Of a DNA stretch of 64,000 nucleotides, positions 27,200-35,489 are shown in pieces. The notes beneath the pieces are model-generated. The model was not told where the DNA came from. It worked only from the letters and a program-made list of their open reading frames with translations, and did no database searches. The stretch spans positions 1 through 64,000 of the forward strand of contig JAILGF010000153.1 in NCBI GenBank assembly GCA_024696945.1, written 5' to 3'. Source of the DNA: Lachnospiraceae bacterium (GTDB lineage Bacteria; Bacillota; Clostridia; Lachnospirales; Lachnospiraceae). Made by a program: the position numbers and the translations under genes. Each line of letters opens with the position of its first letter. Position 1 is the stretch's first letter.

Positions 27200-29050
27200 A
27201 TGGCTTTTGACGGAATTACAATAGCAAATATAGTCCGTGACATGAAGGAAAAGCTTGTCGGAGGCAGGATACTCAAAATCCAGCAGCCCGAAAAGGACGA
27301 GCTTATCATCACGATAAAGAATTATGATCAGTATCTGCTTTTTATATCGGCGGATGCGAGCTTGCCGCTTATATATCTGAGTTCTTCAAAAAAGGAAGCA
27401 CCCATGACGGCGCCGAACTTTTGCATGCTGCTCAGGAAGTATATAGGAACGGCAAGAGTTGTAGATGTATACCAGCCCGATTTTGAGCGAGTGGTCGTAA
27501 TAGTATTGGAGCACCTCGACGAAATGGGTGATGTTTGCCGCAAGAAACTGATCGTGGAGATAATGGGCAAGCACAGTAATATCATCTTTTGTCAGGATGA
27601 GGAAGATAAAACAAAGATCATTGACAGCATAAAGCATGTTTCGGCAGCATTGAGCTCCGTAAGAGAGGTACTTCCCGGAAGGGAATACTTCATACCGAAG
27701 CAGGCGGATAAAAAGAATCCTCTTTTAATTACGGAGGAGGAATTTGTAAGCACCATAGGCGGATATCCGGACAGCCTCGGAAAAGCCGTATATATGAGCC
27801 TTACCGGGTTTAGTCCCGTTATGGCAAACGAGCTTCTTTACAGGGCAGGCTTCGATATTGATGTAAATGTTAAGGAAATTTCCCGAGATATGCTTATACA
27901 CCTGTATAAGCGTTTCTTAGAGATGATAAGCATCATCAAAAACGGGGAATTTTCTCCGTGCATATGCTATGAGGGTAAGCAGGACAATATGGCAGCCGAT
28001 CGTCAGGAGGTTTTAAAGCCTATTGAATTTTCGGCGTTGAAGCTCACAATGTATGGCGATTCCGATGCCATGACGATCGTAGACTATGACAGCATAAGTC
28101 GGTGCCTTGAGGATTATTATGCGAAAAAGAACGCGGTAACCAACATGCGTCAGAAATCCTCTGATCTAAGAAGAGTGGTTTCAAATGCAATCGAAAGGAC
28201 GGCTAAAAAGCTTGAAATACAGCAAAAACAGCTGAAGGATACCGAAAAACGCGAAAAATTTAAACTGTACGGAGAACTGCTGACCACATATGGATACAAT
28301 CTTGAGGAAGGGCAGAAGGAGTGCATTTTAAACAACTATTACACGGGTGAGGACATAAAGGTTCCGCTCGATGAAACAATAAGTCCCCTTGAGAATGCAA
28401 AAAAATATTTTGAAAAATATTCAAAGCTGAAGCGTACCTATGAAGCCGTATCTGTTCAGCTGAAAGCCGCTGAGGAAGAGCTTGAACATCTTGAATCGGT
28501 CAGCGTTGCTTTAGGAATGGCCGAATGCTCCGATGATCTTGACGTTATCAAGAATGAGCTTATAGAATGCGGTTATATAAAGGGCCGGAATATTTATTCC
28601 GTAAAGGGCGGGACTAACAGAAAGAACGGAAGAAAAGGCTCCGGAAACGGAAAGAATGCCGGAAACCGCGAAAAATCAAAGCCTCTGCATTATGTAACCG
28701 AGGACGGATTTCATCTGTATGTCGGAAAGAACAATTACCAGAATGATGAGCTTACCTTCAAGGTGGCCGGAAATAATGACTGGTGGTTTCATGCAAAGAA
28801 AAATGCCGGATCCCATGTTATCGTAAAGACGGAAGGCAGGGAGCTTCCCGATAAAGTATTTGAACAGGCCGCTTCCCTTGCGGCGTATTATTCCAAGGCA
28901 CAGGAAAATACAAAAACCGATGTGGACTATCTTAAGCGCAAGGATGTCAAAAAGCCGAACGGTGCAAAGCCAGGATTTGTGGTCTATTACACGAATTATT
29001 CTATGACGGTGGCACCCAAGATCGATGGATTAACTTTGGTATCGTCCTGA
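27200..29050 (+). CDS. rqcH: RqcH (NFACT family) ribosome quality control protein
   Basis: 616 residues. NFACT-N domain (MAFDGITIANIVRDMKEKLVGGRI, later KLIVEIMGKHSNIIF), a central coiled coil (about 295-450) and NFACT-R domain (FHLYVGKNNYQNDELTFKVA, NDWWFHAKKNAGSHVIVK). RqcH binds split large subunits with stalled peptidyl-tRNA and adds C-terminal alanine tails for degradation; older names are FbpA or fibronectin-binding protein. A 25-residue Gly/Asn/Lys-rich insert precedes the R domain. The stop codon falls inside a dispersed repeat (29043-29069). In this window a Rae1-like domain also acts on ribosomes, so two surveillance routes are present. Confidence 0.93.
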   Translation: MAFDGITIANIVRDMKEKLVGGRILKIQQPEKDELIITIKNYDQYLLFISADASLPLIYLSSSKKEAPMTAPNFCMLLRKYIGTARVVDVYQPDFERVVVIVLEHLDEMGDVCRKKLIVEIMGKHSNIIFCQDEEDKTKIIDSIKHVSAALSSVREVLPGREYFIPKQADKKNPLLITEEEFVSTIGGYPDSLGKAVYMSLTGFSPVMANELLYRAGFDIDVNVKEISRDMLIHLYKRFLEMISIIKNGEFSPCICYEGKQDNMAADRQEVLKPIEFSALKLTMYGDSDAMTIVDYDSISRCLEDYYAKKNAVTNMRQKSSDLRRVVSNAIERTAKKLEIQQKQLKDTEKREKFKLYGELLTTYGYNLEEGQKECILNNYYTGEDIKVPLDETISPLENAKKYFEKYSKLKRTYEAVSVQLKAAEEELEHLESVSVALGMAECSDDLDVIKNELIECGYIKGRNIYSVKGGTNRKNGRKGSGNGKNAGNREKSKPLHYVTEDGFHLYVGKNNYQNDELTFKVAGNNDWWFHAKKNAGSHVIVKTEGRELPDKVFEQAASLAAYYSKAQENTKTDVDYLKRKDVKKPNGAKPGFVVYYTNYSMTVAPKIDGLTLVSS

Positions 29051-29069
29051 ACGAAGTGAAGGATCTTTT
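29043..29069 (+). repeat. Dispersed GTCCTGAACGAAGTGAAGGATC repeat, copy 2
   Basis: GTCCTGAACGAAGTGAAG then GATCTTTTA, near-identical over its core to the copy at 40523-40552. Its 5' end supplies the TGA stop of rqcH. Confidence 0.65.
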
Positions 29070-29114
29070 AAACACATAAAATAATCAAAAGAGTTATACT
29101 CGGAGAATTTGAAA

Positions 29115-30164
29115 ATGATCGACAAGTTGGAGAAAAAATTCGGCAAATATGCCATAAGAGGACTTATGAAATATGTCATAATCCTCTATGCAGTCGGATT
29201 TATAATTAATGCTATAAACGGTGATCTGTATTACAGCTGGCTGATGCTGGATATAGATAAACTGCTTGAAGGACAGGTCTGGAGGCTTATTACATTTATT
29301 ATACAGCCGGTTGACCTGAACAATATTTTCAGGGTATTCCTGATGCTGTATGTCAACTTCCTGTTCGGAACCATGCTTGAGAGCATGTGGGGTTCGTTCA
29401 GGTTCAACTTATACTATTTTTCCGGAATATTTTTCAATATACTCGCAGTTGTGGCAATCTACATTTTTACCAAGTTCGTTGTCGGTTACGGAATAAGCTT
29501 CCCCATCGATCTGTCATACCTGCATCTTACGCTGTTTATGGCATTTGCCGTAACCTTCCCCGAAACCCGCTTTGGATTCAGAATTGGCGAAGGAGGAGGT
29601 ATAAGCTGGTTTGTCATAGTATATCTTCTTGCGGTTGCGATCGATGTCGGGCAGGCATTTACCGTAAGCGCTTATTACGGAATGATTACCTTAGTTTCAA
29701 GTCTTGTATGGATCGGTATATTCTGCATGGGACCTAAGGGCAAACATCTTGCCATAGCTTATACGGTACTTATCGGAGTGGAAATTGTCAGGGCATTTAT
29801 TGAAGGCGGGCGTATTTACGGCTTTATGGTCCTTATCGCCATAGGATTTTCAATGCTCAATTTCCTGTTATTCTTTATCAGTTTGAAAAAGAAGGGATTT
29901 GCTCCGATGAATCCTGCAAGAAGGCATTTCCAGCAGGCTATGAGGAGCAGACCTTCGGGCAGTGCAAGATCTTCGTCTGCAGGTGAAAACGGAAAGGTTA
30001 TCCATATCTACAGGCCCTCTGAAGCAAAGGCAATCCATAAATGCGCCGTATGCGGCAGGACCGAAAAGGACGATGACAGACTGGAATTCAGATATTGCAG
30101 CAAATGTAACGGCGAATACGAGTACTGCAGTGACCATCTTTACACACATGAGCATAAAACCTGA
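29115..30164 (+). CDS. Rhomboid-like membrane protein with C-terminal zinc-ribbon-like tail
   Basis: 349 residues from ATG 29115, 9 bases after CGGAG (a TTG at 29109 is less likely). Seven or so membrane segments. GQVWRLITFIIQP and FGTMLESMWGSFRFNLYYFSG match the first part of rhomboid-fold proteins. I cannot find the catalytic GxSG serine at the expected place, so this is probably a pseudoprotease. The C-terminus has CAVCGRT...FRYCSKCNGEYEYCSDHLYTHEH, four or more Cys and His suited to zinc. Role unknown; could chaperone or sort membrane proteins. Confidence 0.7.
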   Translation: MIDKLEKKFGKYAIRGLMKYVIILYAVGFIINAINGDLYYSWLMLDIDKLLEGQVWRLITFIIQPVDLNNIFRVFLMLYVNFLFGTMLESMWGSFRFNLYYFSGIFFNILAVVAIYIFTKFVVGYGISFPIDLSYLHLTLFMAFAVTFPETRFGFRIGEGGGISWFVIVYLLAVAIDVGQAFTVSAYYGMITLVSSLVWIGIFCMGPKGKHLAIAYTVLIGVEIVRAFIEGGRIYGFMVLIAIGFSMLNFLLFFISLKKKGFAPMNPARRHFQQAMRSRPSGSARSSSAGENGKVIHIYRPSEAKAIHKCAVCGRTEKDDDRLEFRYCSKCNGEYEYCSDHLYTHEHKT

Positions 30165-30181
30165 CAGGGGTATGAAAAACA

Positions 30182-31252
30182 ATGCTAGCAAAGGATCTTA
30201 AGCTGATATTCAGTGATAAAAAAATGATCATCCTGCTTATAGCTCTTCTGGGACTTTCTGCAATAGGAATCATTTTCTGTGTCAAGGAGACCAAGGGACC
30301 GGCTGTAAAATTCGGAATTGCGGATGAAGATCAGACGGAATATACGGCTCTGATTAATACATATTTTGACGAGAATCCGGTATTCAGCTCATATTTCAAT
30401 GTTATAAGAGGAACCCGGGAAGAGCTTGAGGAAAGCTTTGAAAAGGGTGAGCTTGATATGTATCTGGTCATCCCCAAGGATTTTACCGAAAATCTGTCGG
30501 ACATCATTAATATGCCGATAGAAGGCAGGATCAACAGTACGGACAAGACCTCGGCAGTTCTTCTGACAAACCTTGCCGATTCATATTCGGATTATATCTC
30601 ATCAGTTGAGATGAACTGTCAGGGACTGGCTGATATAATGAGGGCGGAAGGATATGAATATTCCGACGTTCATGACATGAACGTAAAGATTTCATACGAG
30701 CTGCTTTTTACCGCTCTGGGAAAGGATTCCTTCTTTAAAAGAAAGACAATAGAGCGCTTTGAAGGAATATCCCTGATAAATTATTATGTATATGCAGGTA
30801 TGATACTGCTTATTCTTTATGCCGGACTGCTGGCAGGCTTAAAGACCTTAAAGGAAAAACTCGGAAAGGTCGGCGACAGGCTTGTATCCGCGGGCATCGG
30901 CAGGACACGGATGATAGCGTCAAATTTCATGGCGTTCCTTATAGTATACGGTTTTATAATGCTTATCGCAGTAGGGCTTATTTCTCTGCTCGGTGCATTA
31001 AACATTCCGTTCAGGGCCATTCTGTTCATCTTCGGGGCAATAGCCGTATCATGCATTATTTTCATGCTTATAGCCAGATTAATGAATTCCGTATCGGGAT
31101 ATATGGTTCTCGGAAATATGCTCATACTGTTCATGACTATAGCAGGAGGCGGTATAATCCCCATTATGTATCTTCCCGAGGGAGTTATCTCGGTAGCAAG
31201 ATTTACCCCGACCTATTGGTTCATCAAACTTATTCTTAAAGCGGGGGTATGA
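30182..31252 (+). CDS. ABC-2 type transporter permease, first of a pair
   Basis: 356 residues. One N-terminal membrane segment (MIILLIALLGLSAIGIIFC), a large outside loop with ADEDQTEYTALINTYF, then about five segments in the C-terminal half, with MYLPEGVISVARFTPTYWFIKLILK, a typical ABC-2 (DrrB/YhgE-like) closing region. Encoded right before a second permease of the same class with 1 base between, so they likely form a heterodimer. No ATPase gene is adjacent, so their energy source must be encoded elsewhere. Confidence 0.75.
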   Translation: MLAKDLKLIFSDKKMIILLIALLGLSAIGIIFCVKETKGPAVKFGIADEDQTEYTALINTYFDENPVFSSYFNVIRGTREELEESFEKGELDMYLVIPKDFTENLSDIINMPIEGRINSTDKTSAVLLTNLADSYSDYISSVEMNCQGLADIMRAEGYEYSDVHDMNVKISYELLFTALGKDSFFKRKTIERFEGISLINYYVYAGMILLILYAGLLAGLKTLKEKLGKVGDRLVSAGIGRTRMIASNFMAFLIVYGFIMLIAVGLISLLGALNIPFRAILFIFGAIAVSCIIFMLIARLMNSVSGYMVLGNMLILFMTIAGGGIIPIMYLPEGVISVARFTPTYWFIKLILKAGV

Positions 31253-31253
31253 T

Positions 31254-32294
31254 ATGAACAGATTTGTTTTACGACTGAAGATCTGCTTAAGGGCAAGGAC
31301 GGCAGGAATCTGCTACATAATTTCCGCAATAGTGATGATGGCTCTTTTGCTTTCTCTTGACAGTGCCGGAGAAGAGCGAAGTGCAATACCCGTAGGGCTG
31401 GTCATAAACGATGAAAGCCCGGAGGCAGAAGCACTTGCCGCAAGCATGCAGGATACTCCGTCAATGTACGTTAGTATCGGGACCCTTGACGAAATGAACG
31501 AACAGCTTCTTGACGGTCTTATCAACTGTATTTTCGTTATAGAAGAGGGGTTCGGAGAGAAAATCCGCATGGGATACCCTGACGAAATCGTAACTGTTAT
31601 TTCCGGTGAGGATGATAAAATATCCGTCATACTCAGCGACATAACGGGCGGAAAGATGCTGTACGATATCTGTGTTAACAAGGGCTACCGTGCTTATTCA
31701 AGTCTTGGTGAAAAGAGCACCATGACTAAACAGCAGTATTTTGATTATATAGACAGCATAAAGGACGACCCGATATATAAATTCTCGTTTGACATCAAAT
31801 ACGAGGATGTGGCCTCAAAGAAGATAGAGGAAAAAGAAGTTACAAACGGCATGATCTACAAGCAGATGATAGCCGGCATGATGGCAATGCTTCTCTGCCT
31901 TATGGCGTTTGTTTCATGCAACTGCTTCTGCTTGGAATACGAGAACGGAGTGGCTTACAGATTAAAAGAACTGCCCGGAAATAAACTTCCTTCGGAAGTT
32001 ATGGACTTTTTGGGAATTTTCGTGTATACTTTACCTTTAGGGTTGGTTTCCGGATTCCTGTTCTCTGATATAAAGGGCATATTGTACAGTCTGGTATATC
32101 TGTTTATCATGTGCGTGGTATGTACCTTGGTATCGAAAGGGATCAAAAAGACAGAGTCCTATCAGATAGCGGGAGCCGTATTGGTCATAGGTCTCGGAGT
32201 ACTGGGTTTCGTAAGCGTTTTTTCGGGGATCATCGGAGGTCCGGAGTTCCTGAAATATACGCCTAATGCTATATATATAGATCTTCTTGTATAA
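31254..32294 (+). CDS. ABC-2 type transporter permease, second of a pair
   Basis: 346 residues. N-terminal membrane segment after a basic start (GICYIISAIVMMALLLSLDS), an outside domain with VINDESPEAEALAASM, then five segments ending at GGPEFLKYTPNAIYIDLLV, matching the ABC-2 plan (outside domain with the N-D-E-type motif like its partner). Start ATG 31254 follows GCGGGGG. Membrane located; substrate not known. Confidence 0.72.
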   Translation: MNRFVLRLKICLRARTAGICYIISAIVMMALLLSLDSAGEERSAIPVGLVINDESPEAEALAASMQDTPSMYVSIGTLDEMNEQLLDGLINCIFVIEEGFGEKIRMGYPDEIVTVISGEDDKISVILSDITGGKMLYDICVNKGYRAYSSLGEKSTMTKQQYFDYIDSIKDDPIYKFSFDIKYEDVASKKIEEKEVTNGMIYKQMIAGMMAMLLCLMAFVSCNCFCLEYENGVAYRLKELPGNKLPSEVMDFLGIFVYTLPLGLVSGFLFSDIKGILYSLVYLFIMCVVCTLVSKGIKKTESYQIAGAVLVIGLGVLGFVSVFSGIIGGPEFLKYTPNAIYIDLLV

Positions 32295-32327
32295 AAAACT
32301 CTATAGTTTGTTTTGGAGGAAACGGTT

Positions 32328-33536
32328 TTGAACGATCAGCTTGAAAAATGCTATTTTGAACTGGCCTTTACCGAGCTTGCGATGGATTACTATTCGTTAA
32401 AGGAACGTGATAAAGAGCTTGAAGGCGAAAAAGGATTTGAAAGATCGAACGATATAAGATTCCGCCTTGAGACACTTATCAAAGGGTGCTTCGAGGATTT
32501 CGAAGGCTTGAGCTCCTTGGGAAGCAGGGCTGAAGAATTAAGGGCCGAACTGAAAAACAAGGTTGAAATCCTTGTTCGCAAAATAGATAGGCTGGAGCTG
32601 GAGCATTACGTTGAAATCCGTAAGGAGGTTCCGGACGAAAAACCGGAATATGCCGATGATGACGATGCAGCAAGAGCGGTTCTTCGGAGCATATTCGGAG
32701 TGAATGACAACACCCTGATAAACGAGCGTATAAGGATGGCAGTTTACGAGCTACCCGTAAGGATGACAAAAGTAAGATTTTATGATATACTGAAAAACAG
32801 TCTTAAGATTTATATCGGTATTAGTTCCGATGTACTTGCGCGCATGATGTATATGCTGTACAGTACCTCAGGATTAAAGGGAGATGAGGAATTTGCCGGT
32901 GAGGATATTACAAAAGCCGATGTATCCCTTTTACAGGAAGAATATGATTACTTGAACGATCTTGCTTCGATCTGCAACTATATATGTGTTCTGGGAAGAG
33001 TTAGTGACAACATAAGGAACGAAGGAAGAAAAAAAGTAGAGGACCTTTTAAAACTGATAGAAGCATCGTCAGGCTTGGATGAGAAGTCAAATGCCGATGA
33101 GGCAGAGAAAATACTGTCACGTCTTGAAGGTATCCTTGAGGAGCTTTCCGAAAGGAGACTGGTTCTTGAAGCAAAGCTTGAAAGCTATCTTGAATCCGGA
33201 AGCAGACCCGATGAAGAAGCAGTAAAGCTTGAAAGCATGAGAAGACTGATGTCGAGTTCCGTATATGCCGAGCTTGAGGCGGACAGCTTCGGGAACGCCG
33301 ATGAAAAAGAGGTCGATTCGGCATTTGAAAGATTCTCCGAAGAACTTGACAAGGCGTTTAAGACCGGAAACAGGGCGCTTAACCGCGCAAGACAGGCGGC
33401 TGTACTTTCAACACTTCCCGTATTTTTCAATTCAAAAGCGGATGTAATGAATTATGTACGTGAATCTTTATCCGCATGCAGCAATGTTCATGAGAAAAAC
33501 ACTGCGGTATCAAAGATTCTTTCAATGGAGTTCTGA
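32328..33536 (+). CDS. Unrecognised helical acidic protein
   Basis: 402 residues from the TTG at 32328, 8 bases after GGAGG; the frame upstream to 32313 falls within the site. No signal peptide or membrane segment. Mostly amphipathic helices rich in Glu, Leu, Ser and Arg, with predicted coiled coils near 60-105 and 230-330, and an acidic EYADDDDAARAV stretch. Not recognised. It is probably in one operon with the ABC-2 permeases upstream and with a 112-residue protein, a DUF2953-like protein and GerW downstream, so a role at the membrane or in the spore is possible but only by context. Confidence 0.6.
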   Translation: MNDQLEKCYFELAFTELAMDYYSLKERDKELEGEKGFERSNDIRFRLETLIKGCFEDFEGLSSLGSRAEELRAELKNKVEILVRKIDRLELEHYVEIRKEVPDEKPEYADDDDAARAVLRSIFGVNDNTLINERIRMAVYELPVRMTKVRFYDILKNSLKIYIGISSDVLARMMYMLYSTSGLKGDEEFAGEDITKADVSLLQEEYDYLNDLASICNYICVLGRVSDNIRNEGRKKVEDLLKLIEASSGLDEKSNADEAEKILSRLEGILEELSERRLVLEAKLESYLESGSRPDEEAVKLESMRRLMSSSVYAELEADSFGNADEKEVDSAFERFSEELDKAFKTGNRALNRARQAAVLSTLPVFFNSKADVMNYVRESLSACSNVHEKNTAVSKILSMEF

Positions 33537-33537
33537 T

Positions 33538-33876
33538 ATGATCATGTGGAGCAGCAGGCTGTTCGTGTCGGACAGCATAAAGGAAAAGAAATTAAACAAG
33601 ATCAAAAAAAAGCTCGAAAAGCCGGATAAGCTCAGATTCGGTGCGCATCTTATCACACTGAATACCAACGGCAAGGATCTGTTTGACATTTACAATATCC
33701 TTTTCTTTCCTGCGCGTCATTTCAAAAAAGAGGCCTACGATGTAAAAATCATCGGAGTTGCCGGTAAAGAAGAGGAAGCGAAGGAGCTTGCGGGCGGAGT
33801 GATCGCAAAGCTCGTTAAAGAGGGAGTGGAGCTTACTCCCGAAGGGATAAAAGGTTATTTCAAAGAAGATTTCTGA
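33538..33876 (+). CDS. Unrecognised small protein, 112 residues
   Basis: Start ATG 33538, 7 bases after GGAG and two bases after the preceding stop; longer frames overlap the upstream gene. Sequence begins MIMWSSRLFVSD, contains a Lys-rich helix (KEKKLNKIKKKLEKPDKL) and a compact C-terminal half (DLFDIYNILFFPARHFKKEA, VKIIGVAGKEEEAKELAG). The soluble mixed alpha/beta look is clear but I know no family name. Co-transcribed with its neighbours. Confidence 0.65.
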   Translation: MIMWSSRLFVSDSIKEKKLNKIKKKLEKPDKLRFGAHLITLNTNGKDLFDIYNILFFPARHFKKEAYDVKIIGVAGKEEEAKELAGGVIAKLVKEGVELTPEGIKGYFKEDF

Positions 33877-33899
33877 TATAGAAAAGGCAGGAGCAGACA

Positions 33900-35015
33900 A
33901 TGCTTACGGTTATTCTTACTATATTGAAAATAATAGGAATAATACTTGCGGTACTGATAGGATTGGTACTGCTTATTGTGCTGCTTGTCGGATTTGTTCC
34001 CATACGTTATAAAGCGAGCGGCGAATATCCTTACGAAGGACGGATGAATGAGGAAGTGGTAAGTAAGCGAAAACGTGCTGCCTTGATGAACAAGGTAAAA
34101 GCGTCCGATGAAAAAACGGAGGACGAGTTCGGAGAAGATGTAAAAGAACTAAAAATAAGAGTCAACGCAGTTGTTTCGTGGCTTTTGCATATAGTTCATG
34201 TTTCGGTTGACATGGACAGTACCGGACTCATTATCACGGCAAGACTATTCGGTTTTAAAATATATTCTACAGATCCCGAAACGGTAAAAAAGAAGGAAGA
34301 AAAGCGTAAGAAAAAAGAAGAAAAAGCACGATTAAAGGCAGAGAAAAACGGCAAAAAAGAAGAGAAAAACGAAGAGCCGGAAGAAATAACGGAAATTGAG
34401 AAAACAGAAAAATCAGAGGACGAAAAAGAGAAAAAAGAATCCACCGAGGTTGTAAAAACCGAAGGGGATAAAGAAAGCAAGGAAGACAATACAGAAAAAG
34501 ATATAGAAGATAAAGAAAGCAATAAGGAAGAAAACAAAGAAGAAAATAAAGATAAAACCGAGAAAGAAGAACCCGAGAAATTATCTTTTATAGAAAAAAT
34601 ACAGAATAAATTTGAAGGCATTAAGAATAAGCTTGCATCACTAAAGAAAAAGAAGGATTATATCCTTGATATGAAGGATGATAAGCGTGTAAGGAACGGA
34701 ATAAGCTACGCGAAGGATAAGCTGTTCCTGATAATAAAGAGAGTACTTCCGAAGAAACTTGAAGGAAGGGTTGCCTTTGGTATGGAGGATCCGTCAACCA
34801 CAGGTAAAATAACCGCCGGTGCATGCCTTTTCTACTGCTTGTGGGGCAATCACTTTACATTAGAGCCTGACTTCGATAACAAAAAACTCGAAGCAGACGT
34901 ATCCTTAAAGGGAAGGATAGTTTTGGCATTGCTTGTTATACCGGCCTTAAAGGTCTGGTTTAATAAGGATATAAAATACATCCGCAAAAAGGTGGGTGGA
35001 TTTAAAAAACTGTAA
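33900..35015 (+). CDS. DUF2953-like membrane protein (YtfI-type)
   Basis: 371 residues. Two overlapping hydrophobic stretches form one long N-terminal membrane anchor (ILTILKIIGIILAVLIGLVLLIVLLVGFV), then a region RVNAVVSWLLHIVHVSV, a very long Lys/Glu low-complexity stretch (about 140-235), and a conserved C-terminal part (GRVAFGMEDPSTTGKITAG, WGNHFTLEPDFDNK). In Bacillus, ytfI (DUF2953) sits beside ytfJ (gerW), and the same order is seen here, which supports the assignment. Likely function linked to sporulation or spore germination. Confidence 0.7.
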   Translation: MLTVILTILKIIGIILAVLIGLVLLIVLLVGFVPIRYKASGEYPYEGRMNEEVVSKRKRAALMNKVKASDEKTEDEFGEDVKELKIRVNAVVSWLLHIVHVSVDMDSTGLIITARLFGFKIYSTDPETVKKKEEKRKKKEEKARLKAEKNGKKEEKNEEPEEITEIEKTEKSEDEKEKKESTEVVKTEGDKESKEDNTEKDIEDKESNKEENKEENKDKTEKEEPEKLSFIEKIQNKFEGIKNKLASLKKKKDYILDMKDDKRVRNGISYAKDKLFLIIKRVLPKKLEGRVAFGMEDPSTTGKITAGACLFYCLWGNHFTLEPDFDNKKLEADVSLKGRIVLALLVIPALKVWFNKDIKYIRKKVGGFKKL

Positions 35016-35073
35016 ATTATTTATCGTTTCGAACGGGGACGGTAACAGAAATTAAAAAAGGAGAAAAAGAGTT

Positions 35074-35487
35074 ATGGCAGACAACAATTTCAATGAGACA
35101 GTGGTTTCGTTATTTAAGGGAATGGATTCATTCATTTCTACCAAAACCGTAGTCGGTGAAACTATTAAGCTGGATGACGGTACCATGCTTCTTCCTTTGG
35201 TAGACGTTAGCTTCGGTGTAGCTGCGGGCGCAACCTCCAAAAAGGAAAAGAACAGCGACGGCGCAGGCGGAGGAATGGGCGGAAAGATATCTCCCAATTC
35301 GGTTCTTGTTATCAAGGATGGACAGTGCAAGCTTGTCAGCGTTAAGAGCACCGACGTTGTTTCAAAGGTTATCGATATGGTACCCAATGTGATCGACAAA
35401 TTCAAGAAGTCTCCCAAAGACAAGGCAGACGAAAAGGAAATGGTAAAGAAGGGCGAGGAATACCTCAAGGAACAGGTTGAAGAATAA
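35074..35487 (+). CDS. gerW: Sporulation protein GerW / YtfJ
   Basis: 137 residues. KTVVGETIKLDDGTMLLPLVDVSFG and a Gly-rich loop GAGGGMGGKISPNSVLVI are the GerW/YtfJ signature, with a C-terminal charged tail. Made in the forespore in Bacillus and needed for germination response. The presence of gerW and the DUF2953-like partner implies an endospore-forming ancestry. AAAGGAG lies before ATG 35074. The peptidase gene follows after 2 bases. Confidence 0.9.
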   Translation: MADNNFNETVVSLFKGMDSFISTKTVVGETIKLDDGTMLLPLVDVSFGVAAGATSKKEKNSDGAGGGMGGKISPNSVLVIKDGQCKLVSVKSTDVVSKVIDMVPNVIDKFKKSPKDKADEKEMVKKGEEYLKEQVEE

Positions 35488-35489
35488 TT

